NCBI GenBank assembly: GCA_030549495.1
Contig: JAUIRK010000127.1
Coordinates: forward strand, 248,001 to 312,000
Length of the DNA stretch: 64,000 bases
Direction: 5' to 3'
Origin: Nectonema munidae
Taxonomy: Eukaryota > Nematomorpha > Nectonematoida > Nectonematidae
Below the pieces are notes generated by a model. The model was given only the letters and a program-made list of their open reading frames with translations, did no database searches and was not told the origin of the DNA. The translations under genes were made by a program, and so were the position numbers. Of the stretch, positions 1-10,380 are shown one piece after another. Numbering within the stretch: position 1 is the first letter of the stretch; each line of letters begins with the position of its first letter.

Positions 1-1290
1 ATTCTTTCTATTTTCTGGCACCACATTCCACACCGCTTCCAAGCAAGCACCCAAGTTTTGGAATCAGCTGATCAAGACATTAATTCAGCTGTTCATATTT
101 ATGAATTGCTTATTGAGTATATTAACAAGCTTCGATAAAGATTTGAAGAATTTGAAAAAAATTTAAAGTTATTAGTAAATGTGAACACTATCTGAGCGAA
201 GTAAGAAGGGTGGTACAAGAAATCGCCGTTATGATCAACCTGGATCAGAGCCAGAAATGAAACAGACTCCAAGCAGTGCGTTTCGTACAGGCACGTTTCT
301 TGTGATAATCGACAATTTACATGCTGAATTACAAAAACGTCTACGTGCAATACTACCGTAGCTTTAAAGTTTGGATTTCTTCGAAAGCTTAAAGAGCTCT
401 CGACTGAAGAAATTATTGAAAAAGCCAAAGATGTTCAAAAAGCATATCCTAAAGATATTGATGTTAGTCTGTCTGATGAATTACTACAGTTTTCAGTTTC
501 TCAATACAGGCTTTGCAAAAGAAACTCTAGAAGCTCCAAAAGTTTCAAATGCTTTCAATATTAGATCTTCAGATTCTAATAGTGTAATGACAAAGAAGAT
601 TATCATGATAGAGAAGTCAACGTGAATTCATTGGAATTACTCATGTACCAGCTTCTTGTCAGAAAGATCTTGAAACAGTATTTCCAAATACAATTATTTT
701 GCTTCGTATATATCTAACCTTGATGATTTCTAACTGTTCAGGAGAAGGTCGTTCTCCAAACTTAAGTTAATCAAAAATCATTTGCGATCATGCATTAAAC
801 AAAAAGACTAAATAACCTTGTTTTGCTTGGCGCCAGAGTGATCTGTTGCGGCAAATTGATATGTCATGTGTAATCAACGAGTTTGCTTTGAAAAAATCGC
901 GCAAGCATGTTTTTTCTAAGATTTGATGGCATCAAAAACAAAAATACATTTTAATGAAACATAATTTATGATCGATTTATAGAAATAAAATTTTTGTTGT
1001 TTTTTAAGTGACTTTTTTACTGTACCCTACTCAATATTTGAGTCAACGATACTGTCTGTTGTCTGTAAATAAAAGGGAAAATTGTAAACTAATTGAGTGA
1101 AAACCTGAATTTAAATTATAAATGCTGGAATTTTTGGAGGGCTAAAGTTCATGGGGCCCCGCGATGAAAAAAGCCACAGGCCCTATTTATCTTTAATCCG
1201 GCCCTGGCTGTAGGGGATACGTCAAATTAGTTTTCAAAAAACTTAAGTTATGCTCTAAAATTTTTTTAGTTTTTTTGTAGCTCTATAACT
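1..1290 (+). repeat. Truncated duplicate of hAT 3' half plus flanking family R sequence
   Basis: Position 1 matches position 6743 and the match continues to about 1290 (8041 in the other copy). It includes the C-terminal half of the hAT transposase, the right inverted repeat (1193-1206), the target duplication GCTGTAGG (1207-1214) and about 75 bp of host element. Because flank is shared, this is a duplication of the inserted locus, not a second insertion. It differs from 6743-8041 by roughly ten one- or few-base losses, which break the reading frame. The sequence then jumps at about 1290 to the left part of family R. It is either a tandem duplication or an assembly artefact. Confidence 0.85.
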
Positions 1291-1291
1291 T

Positions 1292-2470
1292 AAATGACCT
1301 CGCCCCCCCCCCCCCCCCCCAATAATTTTCTATAAGTAAGAGTTGCTGCTTGTTTATAAAACATGTATGATGATCGCTAAAGGAATACAGACTTTCGTAT
1401 CAATCAAACATCATGCCAAGCTGCTCTGAAATTCCTATCGAACATATTTTACAGACGATGCGTGAGAATATATAATAATAATCCATTGCTTCAATATGAC
1501 ACAGGTACAGAGCAAACACATGTTGATGATCCACTAGATTTTCTCATCTTCTGTCACAGTGATTCTATTTCTCTTTCTGTCTCCTTTGTTTTCTCTTCCG
1601 CTTTCTCTGCTAAAACTCAATCATTCACTCAAGCTCTTTTCTTTCATTCAGCCCTCTTCTCTTGTTAAGCTCTCCTATCTATTCAGCTCTCTTCTCTCCG
1701 GTGACGTAGCTAGGCTGGGTCATGAGGGGCCGTGCCCACACTCCTACGTACCGCATGGTGCCCCCATGCATCTTATGCGATATCAGTTTTTGAAAATTTC
1801 TACAATGAAAGGATCAAGAAAGTAAGGTTACATTTTGTAACATTTGAAAACTTTAATTTTTTCAAGTCAAAATGACCTTCGCCCCCCCCCCCCCCAATAA
1901 TTTTCTATAAGTAAGAGTTGCTGCTTGTTTATAAAACATGTATGATGATCGCTAGAAGGAATACAGACTTTCGTATCAATCAAACATCATGCCAAGCTGC
2001 TCTGAAATTCCTATCGAACATATTTTACAGACAATGCGTGAGAACTATATAATAATAATCCATTGCTTCAATATGCACACAGGTCACAGAGCAAACACAT
2101 GTTGATGATCCACTAGATTTTCTCACAGTGATTCTATTTCTCTTTCTGTCTCCTTTGTTTTTCTCTTCCGCTTTCTCTGCTAAAACTCAATCATTCACTC
2201 AAGCTCTCTTCTTTCATTCAAGCCCTCTTCTCTTGTTAAGTAAGCTCTCCTATCTCATTCAGCTCTCTTCTCTCCGGTGACGTAGCTAGGCTGGGTCATG
2301 AGGGGCCGTGCCCACACTCCTACGTACCGCATGGTGCCCCCATGCATCTTATGCGATATCAGTTTTTGAAAATTTCTACAATGAAAGGATCAAGAAAGTA
2401 AAGTTACATTTTGTAACATTTGAAAACTTTAATTTTTTCAAGTCAAGAAATTTTTTCAATAGTTATTTGG
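1292..2470 (+). repeat. Two tandem copies of the left part of family R
   Basis: The block 1292-1869 is repeated at 1870-2440: a poly-C tract, AATAATTTTCTATAAGTAAG, CT-rich stretches, and a segment containing GGGGCCGTGCCCACACTCC. The same sequence occurs at 22890-23480 (direct) and 16700-17118 (inverted). The first copy breaks off after TTTTTTCAAGTCAA and restarts at AATGACCT. The left terminal inverted repeat is absent here. Short overlapping ORFs in this block look like chance ORFs in CT-rich sequence. Confidence 0.75.
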
Positions 2471-2802
2471 GAATGAATATTTTGACTATCTATTCAGTTT
2501 AAAAGCAAGAATGCTCTATTTGCTTAATATTTGAGCAGAGATATTTTTTATAATGTTCGATTATAAAATTTTATAAGTAACACTGTACATAATTAATTAA
2601 ATCTTTTTTTTAAGAAAATTTGTTGATTATTATAATAAAAATATAATATCGAAACAAAATTTTCAAAAAGTTTCAGTTGTTTAAAATGTGCTTGATCTAT
2701 TTATGAAGCTGTCAGAATTTTATTTGTAGACAAATTTTCAAAAAAACGCAATGATTTTCTTTTCTCGTATACTTTGATTTATGTTAGTTTGGTCCTCGGA
2801 CA

Positions 2803-3015
2803 TTTCGCCCCATTATTTTCATAAGACAGTTCGTCCCATGGACAAATTCGCCCCATTATTTTCATAAGACAGTTCGACCCATGGGCAATTCGCCCCATTA
2901 TTTTCATAAGACAGTTCGTCCCATGGACAATTCGCCCCATTATTTTCATAAGACATTTTGTTTCATGGACAATTCGCCCCGTTATTTTCATAAGACATTT
3001 TGTCTCATGGACAAT
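2803..3015. repeat. 42-bp minisatellite inside family R (about 5 units)
   Basis: The unit reads roughly CGCCCCATTATTTTCATAAG followed by ACAGTTCGTCCCATGGACAATT. Because 42 is divisible by three, the minus strand stays open for 70 codons with repeated MKIMGRIVHG-like units. This is a repeat artefact rather than a gene. The same array occurs inverted at about 15870-16100 and direct at 24045-24222. A run of 28 G follows at 3163-3190. Confidence 0.85.
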
Positions 3016-3949
3016 TTTAAAAATTTAGAGATAAAATAATTAATTTGAAATAATTTAATAGAGATAAAATAAACAATATAAAATTTTTTAATAATTTTAC
3101 ACATAATAAGCAAAGATGGATGAAACAAATAGCCTATGAGACGTCTATGGGGCGAATTATCTGGGGGGGGGGGGGGGGGGGGGGGGGGGGAAATGTCTTT
3201 TGACCATTAGTTTAAATAATTTTTTAATTATAAGGGTTAGCTACTTAAACGTTGGCTTTTGCTGCTAATAAAAACTTGAAAATATCAAATAAACTCTAAT
3301 TCTTTATGCCTCCTATTATTTTGAAATTATTCTGAGAACAGACGTTTTCATTTTAAATAGTGAAAATTGCTTTATTAGTTTATTTTGTTTCCTTTCTCTT
3401 TTATCTTAATTATGTAGCAAATTTTCCAATTTTAAGTAAAAGGTAAGGTGTAGCGGGTGTACTTTCATTGACAAGGCACTGATGTACCGCTTATGTCAAA
3501 CTATGAACAAATTGGTATCGATAAGGAATCGAATCCAGAGGCTTCCGTGCTGAGTCCACCATCTCAACCAACCTGTCAAGCCACCCATAGAGTATGCTGT
3601 AGGCAGGCCCGGATTAACCTAGTGGCTGAAGTGGCTTATGCCACCGGCCCCGCATTTTGAGGGGCCCCGCAAGCAGCTTTGATTTTTAATAAAGCATATA
3701 GCAATTATATTGAATATATAATACATAATATTGATTTAAATATAACATAAAGATAATAAATAAGAAAGGTTTGATTGATTGTTCAAAAATTGTCAAAGAG
3801 CTTCAAAATAGAATGACGTAATTTTTGTCTTTTCATTTTCTTCTCTCTTCAAGTTTATTCCTGCCTGACATTATCTTTTTAACATTATCTTTATCTGTGA
3901 TTTGCAACGTTTGAATTTTGTAAGTGTTTCTTTGTTTGTTTATACAAGG

Positions 3950-4912
3950 CGCATGGACGTCCGCAAAAAAATGTAGGGAGGGGCAAACTTTTTTTTTCAA
4001 ATATAAAAATAATGTAATAATTTGTGAAACAAATAATGTGATTTTTATTCAAAAACATGCATTTTTCATATTATGATAATAATACATGCTTCCAGGCAAG
4101 AGTGTGTCCAGAAAATTTATTTGAAGAGGGGGCAAAGATTAAATTTAAAAATTTTTAATATTTTCCGATATCTTTTTATTTAGTTTACCCTGAAAAGTAA
4201 GTAATTTTTTACTTTTTTTTAACTTGTTTAGTTTTTTGAAAATCTAATTTTTTTGAATATGGTTTCACTATCAAAATAAATTTGTTTATTATTTTTTTTT
4301 CAAAGATTAATGATTAAGGAGAGTGGGATGTATTAAGTCTTATTGCTATAAAATATTGCTATGGTATGATAGGTTTGAAAAGAGTCCATGTGTGTATCGT
4401 CAACGATATATAGAAATAGAATTATATATTTTTGTTTACATTATTGATCGTGTGTTAGCTCATCATTATCAAAAAAAAATAAAACAGAATGTATGATGTG
4501 CTTATAGAAAATAAACAAGTTGAAAAAAAAGAAAATAAGACAGAAATAAATAAAAGTGGAAATGTAGATAAATGATTAATTTCTTTCTATAATCTATATT
4601 GACATGCAATTTTGAAAAGGTTATGCTAAAATAGGCCTTACAAGCATGAAAAAAAAAGTATTTTTCAACGAATGAGGGGCAAACTTTTTTAGGGGGCTAT
4701 GCCCTATTCGTCCTTCTGGGTTTACGGCCCTGCTCCCAGATATCTATATAAAATGTATTAATTAGATCATTTTTTTTTGTTTATTTTCTTGATACTAATG
4801 CATCTTATGCATTTAGATATTTGATTATATTTGATACATTTTATACATTCGAAAATTTACATTTTTCTAGAGGAAGGCAAATGCCTATTTTGCCACCCTC
4901 TTTGCGGACGCC
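3950..4912. repeat. MITE-like pieces in the hAT leader
   Basis: GGACGTCCGCAAA near 3955 and TTTGCGGACGCC near 4900 form imperfect inverted ends around AT-rich non-coding sequence. Further GGGGCAAA-containing pieces lie near 4125 and 4677. No target duplication was clear. It fills the leader upstream of the transposase ATG at 4996. Confidence 0.35.
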
Positions 4913-4995
4913 TGTGACTAAGCTACTAATTTTTTTATTGCAAAAAAATAAACATGATGGTATTTTTTGTTTAAACGTTTTAGATAAATAAAAAG

Positions 4996-7677
4996 ATGAG
5001 TTTTACAAGTAGTGTATTTTGTGAAAGGGGCAAAAATCGTAAATATATCTCTGGAGCTGCAAAAAGAAAAATGAAACAAAGACGCGAAGTACGAGAAAGT
5101 GAAGTTTTGAGCAAAGTTCCAAAAATATCAAATATTTTTTTGCCAAAGTCTGAAAATGTCGATGTAGTTGAGCTCAGCCTTAAGTCAACTATTACAGATT
5201 CACAATTACCATCACAACATGACAAAGATGCCACATGCCACTCCACTGATAATAATAATGCCACAACTACAAATGAGAATCCGACAATAGTGCTAGAAGA
5301 ACCCATGATAACTAATGAATTTTTAGAATCAAATAGTACGTTCAATTCTACCTATCAATATTCATGTGACTTAGGGTTGTGGTCAGATTCTATTTCAGAA
5401 AGTATAAGAGAATTTTGGGCGGCAAAAGGAAGTAGTGAGTGTAGAAATATAGAAGCGGATTTCAGGGAATCATCTATTAAATATCAAGGAGAAAATTATA
5501 AAAGACAATGCAACAAAAGTTTGTTCACATACACGCATGATCTCACAAAACAGAAACATTCTCGAACTTGGCTCTGCTACTCCCTATCAAAGCGTGCATT
5601 GTTCTGTTTTGCGTGTAAATTGATGACCGACAGCACAAATTTTGGAAAACCAGGCTATACAAATTGGAAACACGCGTCTTATTGTGTTTCTCGACACGAA
5701 AAAAAGTTCAGTTCATAAGGATGCCATGATCAAACTTCTTCAACGTAGCGATGCTGGCTGCCGCATTGATTCCGAATTGATTAGACAGGCTGATGATGAG
5801 CGTGACTATTGGTGTGCTCTGCTTGAGCGAGTGACAGAAATTGTTCGTTTTCTGTCTGAGCGTGGTTTACCTTTCCGTGGCTCGGATGAAGTAATAGGAT
5901 CTCGAACAAATGGTAACTACCTAGGAATATTAGAGCTGCTTGCTAAATTTGATCCATTTCTAGCACAACACATCAACCAGAATGCTAACAAAGGACGAGG
6001 CCACACATCATATTTATCAAAGACCATTTCTGAGGAGTTCATCGATTTGTTAGCAAATCGTGTTCAGGAGCAGATTATAACGGAAGTTAAAGCATCTAAG
6101 TATTTTTCAGTGTCGGTAGACTCTACTCCTGACATTACTCATGTTGACCAACTAACTTGCATTATTCGTTACGTGTTGCCCTCAGGTCCTGTCGAGCGAT
6201 TTTTGACTTTTCTTGAAGTGCATGGTCGTACAGGAAAAGAGTTAGCAGACAGCTTACTTGAATTTTTGAAGATCGAAGGCATTGATGTTACTGATTGTCG
6301 TGGACGATCGTATGATAATGCAAGCAACATGAGTGGTAGATACAATGGCATGCAGGCAATCATTAGGCAGCAATGTAGTTTTGCCGAATATATTCCATGC
6401 GCTGCACATTCTCTTAACCTTGTTGGTCAGTCTGCTGTGAACTGTTGTGAGCTTGCTTTTGGTTTTTTTTAGTTTCCTTCAACAGTTATACTCATTTTTC
6501 GCTGCTTCGAAGCATCGTTGGAAAATTCTGACTAATCAATTTCTAGCAAAGCATTGCCTACGGTAAAGCGATTGTCTGATACTCGATGGTCGGCACGCGC
6601 AGATGCTGCAAAAGCTCTGTTTATAGGCTACAACGAAATTAACGCTGTTCTAGAGGAAATTGCTGATAATGGTGAAGAGAAAGCTGATAACCGGAATGAA
6701 GCCAGAGGACTAGCTACTTACATGAATCAGTTGGAATCTGGAATTCTTTCTATTTTCTGGCACCACATTCCACACCGCTTCCAAGCAAGCACCCAAGTTT
6801 TGGAATCAGCTGATCAAGACATTAATTCAGCTGTTCATATTTATGAATTGCTTATTGAGTATATTAACAAGCTTCGATAAAGATTTGAAGAATTTGAAAA
6901 AAATTTAAAGTTATTAGTAAATGTGAACACTATCTGAGCGAAGTAAGAAGGGTGCGTACAAGAAATCGCCGTTATGATCAACCTGGATCAGAGCCAGAAA
7001 TGAAACAGACTCCAAGCAGTGCGTTTCGTACAGGCACGTTTCTTGTGATAATCGACAATTTACATGCTGAATTACAAAAACGTCTACGTGCATATACTAC
7101 CGTAGCTTTAAAGTTTGGATTTCTTCGAAAGCTTAAAGAGCTCTCGACTGAAGAAATTATTGAAAAAGCCAAAGATGTTCAAAAAGCATATCCTAAAGAT
7201 ATTGATGTTAGTCTGTCTGATGAATTACTACAGTTTTCAGCTTTCCTCAATACAGGCTTTGCAAAAGAAACTCTAGAAGCTCCAAAAGTTTCAAATGCTT
7301 TCAATATTAGATCTTCAGATTCTAATAGTGTAAATGACAAAGAAGATTATCATGATAGAGAAGTCAACGTGAATTCATTGGAATTACTCATGTGCCAGCT
7401 TCTTGTCAGAAAGAATCTTGAAACAGTATTTCCAAATACAATTATTTTGCTTCGTATATATCTAACCTTGATGATTTCTAACTGTTCAGGAGAACGGTCG
7501 TTCTCCAAACTTAAGTTAATCAAAAATCATTTGCGATCATGCATTAAACAAAAAAGACTAAATAACCTTGTTTTGCTTGGCGCCGAGAGTGATCTGTTGC
7601 GGCAAATTGATATGTCATGTGTAATCAACGAGTTTGCTTTGAAAAAATCGCGCAAGCATGTTTTTTCTAAGATTTGA
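4996..7677 (+). pseudogene. hAT transposase (TTF zinc finger, DUF4371, hAT dimerisation)
   Basis: Four collinear frames encode one transposase. The part at 4996-5718 has a lysine-rich N-terminus and a TTF-type zinc finger (WLCYSLSKRALFCFACKL). The part at 5642-6472 has the DUF4371 catalytic region (SVSVDSTPDITHVDQLTCII, then YDNASNMSGRYNGMQAII). Next, 6554-6880 carries the LSDTRWSARADA stretch. Last, 6952-7677 has the C-terminal dimerisation domain (NCSGERSFSKLKLIKNHLRS). Frame changes fall in the poly-A run near 5700 and the poly-T run near 6465, just upstream of 6554, and between 6880 and 6952. Homopolymer positions make assembly error as likely as decay. The start at 4996 precedes a KRKYISG-like motif usual for this family. 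Confidence 0.9.
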
Positions 7678-8471
7678 TGGCATCAAAAACAAAAATACAT
7701 TTTAATGAAACATAATTTATGATCGATTTATAGAAATAAAATTTTTGTTGTTTTTTAAGTGACTTTTTTACTGTACCCTACTCAATATTTGAGTCAACGA
7801 TACTGTCTGTTGTCTGTAAATAAAAGGGAAAATTGTAAACTAATTGAGTGAAAACCTGAATTTAAATTATAAATGCTGGAATTTTTGGAGGGCTAAAGTT
7901 CATGGGGCCCCGCGATGAAAAAAGCCACAGGCCCTATTTATCTTTAATCCGGCCCTGGCTGTAGGGGATACGTCAAATTAGTTTTCAAAAAACTTAAGTT
8001 ATGCTCTAAAATTTTTTTAGTTTTTTTGTAGCTCTATAACTTTTTATGATAGACTTTTTTTCCTTTAAAGTTGTTATAAAAGGCAAATCATTGCAAAATG
8101 TTAAAAGTTATTTTACTTTTTGTAGCTTGTATCAATTTAGCTTTTAAACTATTTTTGAATGATGCTGAGTAAAATATAATAATGCGATCTTAATTTTGTT
8201 TGCACAATTATAACTTCATTTTATACCCTTGTACCTGAATCAATCACATTTTTTCATATAAACATCGCAGGGTGTCTAGTAGACTCTTTTACTTTAGACT
8301 ACATTCACTCATATAAAACTATCCAACCTTCAGTTATTTGTTTTCTCTATGAATCAAATATCCATTCATCAATTCCTGTAATGTGCCTGGTAGACTACTT
8401 CATTTTTCAAATGAAAAGCCTATTCCACTCCCTAACATTTTTGGATTTTTTTAAACTAGTGTATGTTCGAT

Positions 8472-9021
8472 GGTTGTAGGTAAAAATGCCCCCAATTAAA
8501 AAGTAGGAAAAAATGCCCCCTAATTTTTGATTTTCAGGATTTTTTTAATTATATAAATATTTTTATTTGGTACCACGAAAGGCTAAATTTCCAAAATTTC
8601 TTAATCTATAGGGTTTTTTTCTTTATAAAGTTCTGAAAACAATAACAAAGGTGCAGTTTTGTGGGAATGTGTTCTTAAAATCAGTTATAACACAAATTAT
8701 ATTTAGAAAGTGTTCTGATACACACAAAGTCCAAAAATATTTGCTGTTTTATAAATTTTTGTATTTAAAAAATTTTCCTATGCTGAGTTTTTTAGTTTAC
8801 TTGAAAAGTTAACTCTTTGTTTTTTTACAAAAATCTTTATTTCACATATCTTTTTTAAAAAAATTTTTTTTTAATTTTAATTAATAATTTTTTGAAATTT
8901 TTTGTGTTGGGGCATTTTTTCCTAATTTTAAATTGGGGCATTTTTTTCGGTTGCATTTTTACTGGGGGTTCCTACTTTTTAATTGGCGACATTTTTTCCA
9001 GGGCATTTTTTCTAGGCACCA
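8472..9021. mobile_element. Nested ~550-bp element with long inverted repeats (in family R copy 1)
   Basis: Begins GGTTGTAGGTAAAAATGCCC, followed by CCAATTAAAAAGTAGG, and ends with the inverse (TTTTTAATTGG, then the GCATTTTTT stretch). Flanks TGTTCGAT (8464-8471) and TATTCGAT (9022-9029) are an 8-bp target duplication with one difference. The same nested element sits at 14418-14965 and 25325-25887, so it was in family R before R spread. It has no coding capacity. Confidence 0.7.
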
Positions 9022-9256
9022 TATTCGATATGCAAATTTAATTAAAATATTTTCGCTGGAAGTATAGTATTTAAATTCACAAAATTTGTAAAAAAAATAT
9101 AAAGTAGTCTTATAAATTTAGGTATGCGCTGAATACACTCTATTTTAAACGATTGCTTGAATATTTGGTCTCCCGTTGTATTTCCAGACCACAAATTTTG
9201 AAAATTGCAACAAAAAAATTTCGCCCCCCCAATAATTTCGAGGATGTGCGCCCCTG

Positions 9257-10043
9257 GCGGAAACATAAATCAAGCACTTTTGACAGATTTTTTCATCTCT
9301 TTCTCTTTCTGTCTTTCTCACCAATCTAAGAATAAAAAATTTTTCTTAGTGTTATTTTGGATTTTAAAATTTAAAGGGTACACAACATTTTTTTAGCTAT
9401 GCTAGGGGTACATTTAAAAAAAGGTTAGGAACCCCTGTGCTAGAGGATCGACCTTATGGATTACTGGAGACAAAAACACTGACAAGGGTCTCCAATATCA
9501 ACTTCTGATATCAGCACATGTTTTGTATACATCTGTACCTGTCTGTCCATTTTTTGTGAAATTTTGTGTGTGCTATATTGGAATTTTTGGAGGGCTAAAG
9601 TTCATGGGGCCTATATATTTGTGTGAAATATGCGTGAATCTCTTAAATATAACAATGTATCTTCTTATGATTTGACAGGAGAATTTAAAAATACTTCAAA
9701 TTTTTTTGAAGAGACCACAATTAAAAGCTGCCTCAATTTTACATTTTTTATTGTCGGTTGAAGAATAATCTTGCATTATTTGTACAGATAGTTCGGAATT
9801 CGACTGGATCAATACAATGCTTGCACAGGGAGACCATATGTTGGAGGAAACTGAGTTCTTACAGAAATTCTAAGATTTAAGAAATGAAAAACAAAGATTT
9901 CATTCCAACTTTATATAATTATTACAAAAAAATTATGGACCCTGTGCAAATTGTTAGGTTTTCCCATTAATAAATAGTGCCCTACCTTTACTGGCTTCGG
10001 CTCCGGAACTTTGTTTTTCATTATTAAAATAAAAAGGTCTTAC
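9257..10043. other. Repeat fragments in CHDH intron 2, no gene
   Basis: At 9579-9610 is a 32-bp match to the hAT 3' region at about 7877-7908. At 9412-9427 GGTTAGGAACCCCTG looks like an isolated hAT right end. Otherwise AT-rich sequence with no supported coding region. Confidence 0.5.
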
Positions 10044-10380
10044 TTCCAGTATATTCATCAATTGGTAGAGAGTCGTGAGTTTGCGCTTTTATGAAATAAG
10101 GCAGGCAGTCAGCATAGCTCCAGCCAACAGCTCCGTTCGCATGCCATCTGTCATAGTCGTAGGCGTGGCCTCGTACATATGCCATCGCGTTGAGGGCGCT
10201 GGATCCCCCAACAACGCGGCCCCGTGGACAATACATGACTCGGTCATCCATGTGTTTTTGAGGAGAAGTGTGATAGTACCAGTTGTAGCGATCATCACTG
10301 AGGTTGTACATCAGAGCAGCGGGCATATGAATTTTCCAATTCCACCACTTATCCTTGGGGCCTGTTTCACAAAGTAAAAC
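10044..10380 (-). CDS. CHDH: Choline dehydrogenase, exon 2
   Basis: This encodes a GMC-family FAD flavoprotein, choline dehydrogenase, a mitochondrial enzyme that oxidises choline to betaine aldehyde. The exon begins after a CTATTTAG acceptor at VLLCETGPKDKWWNWKIHMP and continues through NWYYHTSPQKHMDDRVMYCP and PRGRVVGGSSALNAMAYVRG (the GMC signature) to YFIKAQTHDSLPIDEYTG. It ends at a GGAA|GTAAGA donor in phase 1. Order and spacing match vertebrate and insect CHDH closely. Phase 0 at the acceptor fits the donor of exon 1 at 20851. The substrate-binding domain exons must lie left of the window. Confidence 0.85.

Larger units (their letters stand above)
3604..7957 (+). mobile_element. hAT DNA transposon (4354 bp) with TIRs and 8-bp target duplication
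   Basis: Left end CAGGCCCGGATTAA (3604-3617) and right end TTAATCCGGCCCTG (7944-7957) are inverted repeats with one mismatch in 14. The 8-bp duplication GCTGTAGG flanks it exactly at 3596-3603 and 7958-7965. Two other family R copies carry the uninterrupted site (GCTGTAGGGGATA near 24790, inverted near 15465), which proves the boundaries. The first 1.3 kb is a non-coding leader made of other repeat pieces; the transposase follows at 4996-7677. Confidence 0.95.
1292..9256 (+). mobile_element. Family R copy 1, hAT-type non-autonomous element, left end rearranged
   Basis: From about 2440 to 9256 this follows the order of the complete copy at 22808-26129, except for the 4.35-kb hAT inserted at 3604-7957. 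The right terminal inverted repeat GGATGTGCGCCCCTG is at 9242-9256. The left inverted repeat is missing because of the tandem rearrangement at 1290-1870, so the target duplication (candidate GCGGAAAC at 9257-9264) cannot be paired. It contains no coding region of its own. Confidence 0.8.

Noticed and set aside
2779-2991. 70-codon repeat-bearing ORF
   Set aside because: Produced by the 42-bp minisatellite; no evidence of translation.
4980-5345. 121-codon minus-strand ORF
   Set aside because: Antisense shadow of the hAT transposase N-terminus.
10075-10377. 100-codon plus-strand ORF opposite CHDH exon 2
   Set aside because: Antisense shadow of a clearly conserved coding exon.
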